From an uncultured Clostridia bacterium (GTDB taxonomy: Bacteria > Bacillota > Clostridia > TANB77 > CAG-508), in NCBI GenBank assembly GCA_947625545.1, contig CANQOW010000004.1, positions 1 through 38,328 of the forward strand: a stretch of 38,328 nucleotides of DNA. The letters are read 5' to 3'. The notes below the pieces were generated by a model. That model saw nothing but the letters and a program-made list of their open reading frames with translations. It made no database searches and was not told the origin of the DNA. Within the stretch, counting starts at the first letter, position 1. Each line of letters begins with the position of its first letter. The position numbers were made by a program, and so were the translations under genes. Below are positions 1 through 7,768 of this stretch, one piece after another.

Positions 1-298
1 TTTTATCCATGGTAATGTTGTTTTCAAATAAGTATAAGTCATCATATACCATTTCGTCTTCAGGTTCAACTTCTTCATTTGGTTCTTCAGTTGTTTCATT
101 ATTTGTTTCAGGCTCAGTTGTCTCATCTCCTTCTAGAACTTCTTCATTTGTAGAGTCATCAACTTCATTTTCTACATTAGTTTCTTCTAATATTTGTGTA
201 GATGTATCATCAGTTGCTTTAACTGTAATACAAAAGGCTGATATAAGTGCAATAATTGTAATTATAGTTACAATTATTTTAAATTTGCTTTTTAACAT
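1..298 (-). CDS. partial secreted or membrane-anchored acidic Glu/Thr-rich protein (3' end outside window)
   Basis: Reverse-strand ATG at 298 gives MLKSKFKIIVTIITIIALISAFCITVKATDDTSTQILEETNVENEVDDSTNEEVLEGDETTEPETNNETTEEPNEEVEPEDEMVYDD...; signal-peptide-like N-terminus; AGGAGG-type RBS just upstream (cctcc ~307-311). Open to window edge, absent from ORF track. Confidence 0.75.
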   Translation of the reverse strand, partial: MLKSKFKIIVTIITIIALISAFCITVKATDDTSTQILEETNVENEVDDSTNEEVLEGDETTEPETNNETTEEPNEEVEPEDEMVYDDLYLFENNITMDK

Positions 299-402
299 AT
301 TTTTTCCTCCTTATAAAAATTTTTCTATCCATAAATATATAATAGAATTTGGAAAAAGTCAATTAATTACAGTAAATTTTATTTGTATTTATAAATCTTT
401 TA

Positions 403-918
403 TAAAATTTCCGCTCCGCTTTCTTCGGCTTAAAATTATTTTTTTTCTAATTCCGTTCTTCAAACATTTCAAAACAGAAATATGTATTGGTATATCTTAT
501 GAATCGTACTATATTGCTTGGGCAAAACAGAAGGTCGAACTCATTAGAAAAAAATATAATTTTTGCCTCACGCTCGCTACTTTTGCATTAAAGATAAATT
601 TACTTAAAACAACTTAAATCATAGTGCTAAACTTTCGTACGTTTAGTAATTTCAATATCAAAAAAGTAAATTGAGCGTTGGAGACATCACAAGTTAGAAT
701 TTGTTATTGAATTTAATGAGGGATGTTCGAAGGCTTGGAAATTTTTGAAAAAAATTTTCAAGAGCAGCGAAAGAGGCTCATTAAATTTAATTACAAATTA
801 TTACGCAGTTATGTTGAGAAGCGAAATGCACTTTTTTTATATTGAAATTAAACTAAACGTAAAATACATTTAAATTTTTAAATAATTTTAAGCCGAAGAA
901 AGCGAAGCGGAAATTTTA
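403..918. repeat. long nested imperfect palindrome (about 0.5 kb)
   Basis: Arms taaaatttccgctccgctttcttcggcttaaaattatt (403-~441) and aataattttaagccgaagaaagcgaagcggaaatttta (~881-918); nested arms acgtttagtaatttcaatatc (~637-657) / atattgaaattaaactaaacgt and aatttaatgag (~712-722) / ctcattaaatt (~777-787). Confidence 0.7.
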
Positions 919-1016
919 GCAAAACAACTAAATTTAAAAAAATCATAAAAAATACTTGAAAAAAATTTTTTTTATGATAAAATTATAGAAAATTTGTTTG
1001 ATAAAGGAGCAAAAAA

Positions 1017-1622
1017 ATGTATCAATATATAAAAGGAAGTATAGAAGGAAAAGCAAATAACTATGTTGTAATTGAAACTTATGGAATAGGGTACAAAATA
1101 TTTATGTCTGAAACCGCAATAGAAAAAATAGGAGAAATAGGAGAACAAGTCAAAGTATATACACATTATCATGTAAGAGAAGATGATATAAGTCTATATG
1201 GATTTTTAACAAATGAAGAATTAAGAATGTTTGAATTATTAATATCTGTAAGTGGAGTAGGAGCAAAATCTGCGTTAGTAATGTTGTCAAACATAGCCCC
1301 ATCAAGTTTTGCACTTGCAATATTAGCAAATGATACATCAAAACTTGTTAAAATACAAGGAATAGGAGCAAAAACTGCTGCAAGAATAATACTAGAATTA
1401 AAAGATAAATTAAAAACAGAACAAGCAGTAACAACAAATGCAAAATCAAATGAAGAAATAAAAGAAGCAATAGATTATGATGATAAAGTAACAGAAGCAA
1501 TATCTGCATTACAAGTTTTAGGTTATAATAGAAAAGAAATAGAAAAAGCATTTGAAAAAGTAGATAAAGAAAAACTTTCAGTAGAAGATTTAATTAGAAA
1601 AGGATTAACATTATTATCTTAA
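1017..1622 (+). CDS. ruvA: Holliday junction branch migration protein RuvA
   Basis: MYQYIKGSIEGKANNYVVIETYGIGYKIF... with helix-hairpin-helix region SVSGVGAKSALVML and IQGIGAKTAARIILELKDKL; full length 201 aa. Confidence 0.95.
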   Translation: MYQYIKGSIEGKANNYVVIETYGIGYKIFMSETAIEKIGEIGEQVKVYTHYHVREDDISLYGFLTNEELRMFELLISVSGVGAKSALVMLSNIAPSSFALAILANDTSKLVKIQGIGAKTAARIILELKDKLKTEQAVTTNAKSNEEIKEAIDYDDKVTEAISALQVLGYNRKEIEKAFEKVDKEKLSVEDLIRKGLTLLS

Positions 1623-1679
1623 AAAATTATTTTAGTATAAAACTTAAATCTTAATTTATAATTATGAAAGGATAAAAAA

Positions 1680-2909
1680 ATGAATGTAAATGAACCATTA
1701 GCATATAGAATGTGCCCAAAAACATTAGAAGAATATGTTGGACAAGAACACGTTTTAGGTAAAGATAAATTATTATATAGAACAATTAAAGCAGATAGAT
1801 TATCAAGTTTAATATTATGGGGACCACCCGGCTGTGGTAAAACTTCACTTGCTAAAATAATAAGTAATACGACAAAATATAAATTTACAAGATTAAATGC
1901 AGTAACATCAGGAGTACAAGAAATAAAAAAAGCCATAGAAGAAGCACAAAATTCACTTTTAAATCCAAGTGGAAAATGTATATTATTTATTGATGAGATA
2001 CATAGATTTAATAAATTACAACAAGATGCTTTATTACCATTTGTAGAAGATGGAACAGTAATACTAATAGGAGCAACAACAGAAAACCCATATTTTGAAG
2101 TAAATAAGGCTTTAATATCAAGGTCAATGGTAGTAAAATTAGAACCATTAACAACAAAAGATATTTATAAAATATTAAAAAATTCATTAGAAAGTGAAAA
2201 TGGTTTAAAAAATTACAATATAAAAATAGAAGATTCAACATTAGAAAAAATAGCAGTAGTATCAAATGGAGATGTAAGAACAGCATTAAATGGGTTAGAA
2301 GTAGCAGTTTTAACAACAAAAATGAGTGAAGATGGGTACATACATATAACAGATGAAATTATTGCAGAAAGTATAAATAAAAGAAAAGCAGTATTTGATA
2401 AAAATGGAGATAGCCATTATGATAATATAAGTGCATTTATAAAATCTATGAGAGGTAGCGACCCTGATGCAACAATATTTTATCTAGCAAGAGCATTACA
2501 GGGTGGAGAAGACCCTGTATTTTTAGCAAGAAGAATAGTAATTGCATCAACAGAAGATGTTGGAATGGCAAATCCAAATGCATTAGTTGTAGCAACATCA
2601 GCAATGCAAGCAGTAAATATGATTGGAATGCCAGAGGCCAGAATAATATTATCACAAGCAGCAACCTATGTTGCAACATCACCAAAATCTAATGCAACAT
2701 ATTTAGGAATAAATAAAGCATTAGAAGATGTAAACACAAAAGATACAGGAGAAATACCAATGCATATTAGAAATGCACCAGCAGATGGAATGGAAGATTT
2801 AGGATATGGAGTAGGTTACAAATATCCACATGATTTTCCTGGACATTTCGTTGAACAACAATATTTGCCAGATAAAATGCTTGGTACAAAATATTATGAT
2901 TTTAAATAG
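1680..2909 (+). CDS. rarA: replication-associated recombination protein A (RarA/MgsA, AAA+ ATPase)
   Basis: PLAYRMCPKTLEEYVGQEHVLG, Walker A GPPGCGKTSLA, Walker B LFIDEIHRFNKLQQDALLPFVEDG, C-terminal GEIPMHIRNAP and YPHDFPGHFVEQQYLPD. Confidence 0.95.
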   Translation: MNVNEPLAYRMCPKTLEEYVGQEHVLGKDKLLYRTIKADRLSSLILWGPPGCGKTSLAKIISNTTKYKFTRLNAVTSGVQEIKKAIEEAQNSLLNPSGKCILFIDEIHRFNKLQQDALLPFVEDGTVILIGATTENPYFEVNKALISRSMVVKLEPLTTKDIYKILKNSLESENGLKNYNIKIEDSTLEKIAVVSNGDVRTALNGLEVAVLTTKMSEDGYIHITDEIIAESINKRKAVFDKNGDSHYDNISAFIKSMRGSDPDATIFYLARALQGGEDPVFLARRIVIASTEDVGMANPNALVVATSAMQAVNMIGMPEARIILSQAATYVATSPKSNATYLGINKALEDVNTKDTGEIPMHIRNAPADGMEDLGYGVGYKYPHDFPGHFVEQQYLPDKMLGTKYYDFK

Positions 2910-3018
2910 TATAAAAAAATAATTTTGCAACAAACTATATAAAATGTATTTTTAATAAATATTTCATTACTTAAAAATATTAACTAATAAATAAAGATAC
3001 AAAAAGTGAGTTTGTTTT

Positions 3019-3369
3019 ATGAATATGTTTAAAAAAATTATTATAGGAATAATTGCTGGACTAATAAACGGTTTTTTCGCCTCAGGGGGAGGAATGATTT
3101 TAGTACCAGCATTTTATTATATTTTAAAATTAAATGAAGTTGAATCAAGGGCAACATCTGTACTATGTATTTTGCCAATGGTAATAGTAAGTTCATTTTT
3201 CTATTATAAAGGAAATTATATGGATTGGAAATTAGGAATAATGTGTGCTATTGGTGGAATAATAGGAGGAGTTATTGGATCTAAATTACTAAAAAAAATT
3301 GATGAAAAATATCTTAAAATATCATTTATAATTTTCTTAATATATGTAGCATATAAAATGATAGTTTAA
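3019..3369 (+). CDS. TSUP (TauE/SafE) family permease, half-size, first partner
   Basis: 116 aa hydrophobic protein with GLINGFFASGGGMILVPAFYYIL motif typical of TSUP halves. Confidence 0.8.
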   Translation: MNMFKKIIIGIIAGLINGFFASGGGMILVPAFYYILKLNEVESRATSVLCILPMVIVSSFFYYKGNYMDWKLGIMCAIGGIIGGVIGSKLLKKIDEKYLKISFIIFLIYVAYKMIV

Positions 3370-3386
3370 AAAATTGGAGTTTAGAT

Positions 3387-3779
3387 ATGGAAGTTTTAAT
3401 TGGTGTAATATCTGGAATTGTATCAGGCTCAGGGCAAGGTGGAGGTACAATTTTAATATTATGTTTAACATTATTTTATGGAATAGACCAACATAAAGCA
3501 CAAGCAACAAATTTAATTTTTTTTGTACCAACCGCAATTTCTGCAATAATAGTAAGTATAAAAGAAAAAAATATTAAATGGAAAGTAGTTTTACCTGTAA
3601 TTATTTCTGGTATGATTGGTGCATTAATTGGAGCATATTTTTCTACAAAAACAGATGTAAAAAGTTTAAAAAAATATTTTGGATATTTTTTAGCGTTAAT
3701 TGCTATATATGAAATTTATTGTTACTTAAAAAAGTATATATTTAATAAAAAAACACATAATAAAGACAGAGTACATTAG
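3387..3779 (+). CDS. TSUP (TauE/SafE) family permease, half-size, second partner
   Basis: 130 aa; GVISGIVSGSGQGGGTILILCLTLFYGIDQHKAQATNLIFFVPTA motif; own RBS (ggag) and ATG. Confidence 0.8.
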   Translation: MEVLIGVISGIVSGSGQGGGTILILCLTLFYGIDQHKAQATNLIFFVPTAISAIIVSIKEKNIKWKVVLPVIISGMIGALIGAYFSTKTDVKSLKKYFGYFLALIAIYEIYCYLKKYIFNKKTHNKDRVH

Positions 3780-3830
3780 TGTAAAAAAATTATTTATAAT
3801 ACACTTATATAATAGAAAGGATGATATTTT

Positions 3831-3971
3831 ATGAAATTTTTTAAAGGTATGTTAGTTGGTACTTTAATATCAACAGGTGTTATGATGATGTATTCAGATA
3901 ATATGAATACAAGTAAGAAAAAAATAATGAAAAAAGGAAAACAAATGGCTAAAAAAATGGGAATATTGTAA
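3831..3971 (+). CDS. small single-TM basic protein (46 aa), function unknown
   Basis: gaaagg RBS upstream; MKFFKGMLVGTLISTGVMMMYSDNMNTSKKKIMKKGKQMAKKMGIL. Below ORF-track length cutoff. Confidence 0.65.
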   Translation: MKFFKGMLVGTLISTGVMMMYSDNMNTSKKKIMKKGKQMAKKMGIL

Positions 3972-4054
3972 GTAAATTAACTTTTTTATATAAAGAAAAG
4001 ATTTTTACTTTGTGTTGCGAAACAAAAAAAGTTTTATGGAGTTTCCTATACAAT

Positions 4055-4092
4055 AAAAAGGAGTACATTTTGAAGTGTACCCCTTTTATTTT
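4055..4092. terminator. intrinsic terminator, probably bidirectional
   Basis: aaaaaggagtaca...tgtaccccttttatttttt hairpin with T tract. Confidence 0.7.
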
Positions 4093-4106
4093 TTGTAAAA
4101 GAAAAA

Positions 4107-4541
4107 TTATTTACAACATTCATCTGTACATTTGCAATCATCTTTATCATCAACTACAAAATCGCATTTATCCATTTTTACGCCTTTTAAACAATCGCCT
4201 TCATGTTGAATTTTTGTGCAAACTTTTACGTGTTTTACAGCATCTACCCAAATTTGTAAAGCATATACTTTATCTGGGCAAAGAGGACCAAATACAAATT
4301 CTCCTTCTTTATCTGTAAAAGTATGAGAAACTGGTCTTCTTTCTTCTTTACCACAATCATAAACTACTTCAATTAGTTTTACAACAGCGTTTTCAACGGG
4401 TTCTTTATAGCAATTTCTTACTATACCATAAATAACATCTCTATCATCTTCTGGTAAAAGTATATCTAAATCAAATTGCTTTCCAGATGCTATAACACCA
4501 TCTATATCAGTTATAGGGTTTGGTCTTTTTTCACAATTCAT
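4107..4541 (-). CDS. carboxypeptidase-regulatory-like (beta-sandwich) domain protein with Cys-rich C-terminus
   Basis: VIYGIVRNCYKEPVENAVVKLIEVVY...HTFTDKEGEFVFGPLCPDKVYALQIWVD is typical of a CarboxypepD_reg-like fold; tail CDFVVDDKDDCKCTDECCK. Confidence 0.6.
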   Translation of the reverse strand: MNCEKRPNPITDIDGVIASGKQFDLDILLPEDDRDVIYGIVRNCYKEPVENAVVKLIEVVYDCGKEERRPVSHTFTDKEGEFVFGPLCPDKVYALQIWVDAVKHVKVCTKIQHEGDCLKGVKMDKCDFVVDDKDDCKCTDECCK

Positions 4542-4565
4542 TATTTAATCATTCCTTTCAAATTA

Positions 4566-4584
4566 ATTAAGCAGTTTGCTTAAT
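4566..4584. promoter_or_regulatory. perfect short inverted repeat, possible operator or hairpin
   Basis: attaagca-gtt-tgcttaat, 25 bp upstream of the minus-strand gene ending at 4541. Confidence 0.35.
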
Positions 4585-4632
4585 ATTATATTATGTAAAA
4601 TACATTATTTTGTTACTATTTATATTAAACTT

Positions 4633-4747
4633 TAAAAGAGTATAATATAATATTTGTTCTCAAGAAAATTTGTTAGGTTATAGGGTAATCCGTGAGCAGC
4701 AGGCTTAACAAACTTTTCTTTCGAAAAATATATATTATACTCTTTTA
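4633..4747 (+). repeat. structured hairpin repeat, family A copy 1
   Basis: taaaagagtataatataatatttgttctcaagaaaatttgttaggttatagggtaatccgtgagcagcaggcttaacaaacttttctttcgaaaaatatatattatactctttta; ends self-complementary; shared core with 23985-24099 and 34411-34549. Confidence 0.85.
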
Positions 4748-4828
4748 GTTATAATTAAAAAATATAGGTAACAAAATAGAACAATATTAATATAATGTAA
4801 TATAAGGAGAAAATGGAGGCACATAAGA

Positions 4829-5065
4829 ATGAATAAGATACAGCTGAATAAACTACCAATTAATAGTACAGGTAAAGTAGAAGAATTAAATTGTGATGGA
4901 AACCTAAGAAGAAGGATGCTAGATTTAGGAATTGTTAAAGGAACAAATATAATTCCTGTTTTAAAAAGCCCTTTTGGAGACCCAATAGCATTTGAAATTA
5001 GAGGGAGTATTGTTGCACTTAGGAAAGAAGTTTCAGAAAAAATTAGTGTAAATTTTGATAATTAA
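4829..5065 (+). CDS. feoA: ferrous iron transport protein A (FeoA, SH3-like)
   Basis: 78 aa; LRRRMLDLGIVKGTNIIPVLKSPFGDPIAFEIRGSIVALRKE. Confidence 0.9.
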   Translation: MNKIQLNKLPINSTGKVEELNCDGNLRRRMLDLGIVKGTNIIPVLKSPFGDPIAFEIRGSIVALRKEVSEKISVNFDN

Positions 5066-5120
5066 TGTTTGGGTCAGCATATTCTGGCCCTAAAGTTTTA
5101 AAGAATTAATAGGAGGTTTT

Positions 5121-7280
5121 TATGGGACTTACAAATACTTCTACTGGAAACAATATATTAAATAGCGATTTATTAGAATTAAAAAATAAATGTGATTATG
5201 TGGTTGGCTTATCACGGAAATCCAAATGTACGGAAAGAGTAGTATATTTAACGCCCTAACTGGTATGCATCAACATACAGGAAATTGGCCCGGAAAAACG
5301 GTTGCAAATGCAAGTGGAACTTATACATATCAAAATAAAGAAGTATTGCTAATTGATATTCCGGGAACTTATTCATTAATGTCGAATTCACAAGAAGAAG
5401 AAATTGCAAGAGACTATATTTGCTTTGAAAAACCAGATGTTATGGTTGTAGTTGTAGATGCTACTTGCCTAGAAAGAAACTTGAATTTGGTTTATCAAAC
5501 AATGGAAATAACAAATAATGTTGTGGTCTGTGTAAATTTATTAGATGAAGCAGAAAAAAAAGGAATAAAAATAGATATACAGAAATTATCTAATTTGCTT
5601 GGCGTTCCAGTTGTAGGTACAATAGCAAGAAAAAAGAAAACCTTAAAAAAATTAACAGAAGTAATTGATAATGTAGCAACTAATGAAATAGTTCCAAAAC
5701 CCATAAAAATTAAATATGTTCCAGTTATAGAAGATTCTATAAATATGGTAGAAGAATTAATAAAAGAAAAATTAGAAAATAAAGATGAAAATCTAATAAG
5801 ATGGATTAGTTTAAAGTTAATTGATGGTGATGAAAAAATTTTAAATTCAATTCAAGAAAACTTACATATACAAATAAAAGGTGATAAAGAACTAGCTCTA
5901 AAGTTAAATGAAGTAAAAATACTTTTATTAAAAAATAATATTAATGAAAATAACTTTAGAGATAACATTGTTTCAAGTATTATAGGAAAAGCAGAGAAAA
6001 TAAATAAAAAAGTATGTGAATATAGAAATTCTAATTATAATGAAAGAGATAGAAAAATAGATAAAATTTTAACATCAAAAAAATTTGGAATACCAATAAT
6101 GCTGTTATTTCTAGGAGTAATATTCTGGATAACTATTACAGGTGCAAATTACCCTTCTCAGTTATTATCTAATTTTTTTAGTTTTTTGCAAGATAAATTA
6201 TATATTTTATTTGATAATATAAATGCACCAGACTGGCTTACTGGAGTTTTAATCACTGGTATGTTTCAAACAACAGGCTGGGTAATTTCTGTTATGCTTC
6301 CACCAATGATGATTTTTTTCCCTTTATTTACATTATTAGAAGATTTAGGTTATTTACCTAGAATTGCATTTAATTTAGACGGTTGTTTTAAAAAATGTTG
6401 TGGAACAGGAAAACAGGCATTAACAATGTGTATGGGATTTGGTTGTAATGCAGCAGGAGTAGTAGGATGTAGAATTATAGATTCACCAAGAGAAAGATTA
6501 ATAGCAATATTAACAAATGCATTTGTACCATGTAATGGAAGATTTCCATTTTTAATAACAATAGCAATGATATTTATAGGTGGATTTTTTACAGGAGTAT
6601 ATAAATCAATAATATCTACATTAGTTGTGCTATTAGTAATATTATTAGGAATAATACTAACACTTGTAATATCAAAAATATTATCAAAAACAGTATTAAA
6701 AGGAATTCCATCATCATTTATACTAGAATTACCACCATATAGAAAACCACAAATAGGAAAAATATTAGTAAGGTCAATATTTGATAGAACAATATTTGTA
6801 TTAGGAAGAGCAATAAGTGTAGCAGCACCTGTTGGAATAGTAATATGGTTATTTGCAAATTTAACAATAGGAGATTTAAGCATACTTACATACATTGCGA
6901 ACTTTTTAGACCCATTTGCGAAACTAATGGGATTAGATGGTTATATTTTAACAGCATTTATTTTAGGAATACCAGCAAATGAAATAGTATTACCAATAAT
7001 ATTAATGAGTTATATGTCAACAGGTTCATTAGTAAATTTAGAAGATACCTATAGTATAGGTCAAATTTTAGTACAAAATGGCTGGACTATATTAACAGCA
7101 ATAAATGTTATGATATTTACATTATTACATTTTCCTTGTGGAACTACATTACTAACTATAAAAAAGGAAACTAAAAGCGTAAAATGGACTATATTAGCAT
7201 TTTTACTACCAACACTTTGTGGAATAATAATGTGTTTTTTAACAACATTTATATACAACTTGATAAATGTTCTTATATAA
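5121..7280 (+). CDS. feoB: ferrous iron transporter B (FeoB), with two apparent +1 frameshifts in the Walker A (G1) region
   Basis: aggagg RBS and ATG at 5121 give MGLTNTSTGNNILNSDLLELKNKCDYVVGLS. Removing c5215 and c5231 joins this to [29 protein letters not shown]... and the Gate/TM region LEDLGYLPRIAFNLD...CMGFGCNAAGVVGCRI. As read, the ORF track only finds 5226-7280. Confidence 0.9.
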
Positions 7281-7295
7281 GAATAGGAGGTACTT

Positions 7296-7649
7296 ATGAG
7301 CAATTTTATATTTCAAGTATTATTATGGACCTTTGCATTATATGGGTTAGTTGAAATTATAAAATATATTATATACGTTATTGCATATAGTAATTTAAAA
7401 TCTGATGGAATTTATTTAATAATAGCAGTAAAAAATAAAGAAGATAAAATAGAAGGATATTTACGTTCAATTTTATATAGAACTTTAAATGGAAAACAAA
7501 AAAATATAAAAGATATAATAGTTACAGATTTAGGTTCAGAAGATAAAACATTACAAATTGTAAATAATTTGAAAAAAGATTTTGGATGTATAAAAGTTTC
7601 AAATTGGAATGAATGCAAAGAAACATTAGATAATATAAGTAATATTTAA
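7296..7649 (+). CDS. small membrane protein with one TM helix and a truncated glycosyltransferase-2-like segment
   Basis: LIIAVKNKEDKIEGYLRSIL...IIVTDLGSEDKTLQIVNNL resembles the N-terminal GT-A half; 117 aa; 15 bp after feoB with its own aggagg RBS. Confidence 0.55.
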   Translation: MSNFIFQVLLWTFALYGLVEIIKYIIYVIAYSNLKSDGIYLIIAVKNKEDKIEGYLRSILYRTLNGKQKNIKDIIVTDLGSEDKTLQIVNNLKKDFGCIKVSNWNECKETLDNISNI

Positions 7650-7666
7650 TTTAAAATATTATAAAA

Positions 7667-7693
7667 TTAGCACTCTCTACTTGACACTGCTAA
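7667..7693. promoter_or_regulatory. CIRCE-like HrcA operator upstream of clpB
   Basis: TTAGCACTC-tctacttga-CACTGCTAA versus CIRCE consensus TTAGCACTC-N9-GAGTGCTAA: perfect left arm, 7/9 right arm, N9 spacer. Confidence 0.7.
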
Positions 7694-7709
7694 AAAATAG
7701 ATATATAAT
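7681..7709 (+). promoter_or_regulatory. sigma-70/sigmaA promoter of clpB overlapping the CIRCE-like site
   Basis: TTGACA (7681-7686) N17 TATAAT (7704-7709). Confidence 0.85.
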
Positions 7710-7768
7710 TAAGAATGCAGATATATTATATATAAATTAGGTAAATAATATAATAGGAGGTAAAAAAA

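Noticed and set aside
9-617. 202-aa plus-strand ORF at window start
   Set aside because: Ser-rich low-complexity antisense of a better minus-strand secreted protein (ATG at 298 with RBS) and runs into the nested palindrome.
1150-3546. Many Leu-rich minus-strand ORFs from the track (e.g. 1150-1341, 2008-2319, 2446-2685) and similar ones antisense to other genes
   Set aside because: They lie antisense to well-supported genes and are poly-Leu because antisense of AT-rich Asn/Lys/Glu-rich codons reads TTA/TTG/CTT; no RBS or family motifs.
5226-7280. feoB starting at [13 protein letters not shown] as annotated in the ORF track
   Set aside because: It would lack the N-terminal half of the G1 motif; an upstream RBS and ATG at 5121 plus exact restoration after removing two C residues point to a frameshifted full-length gene.
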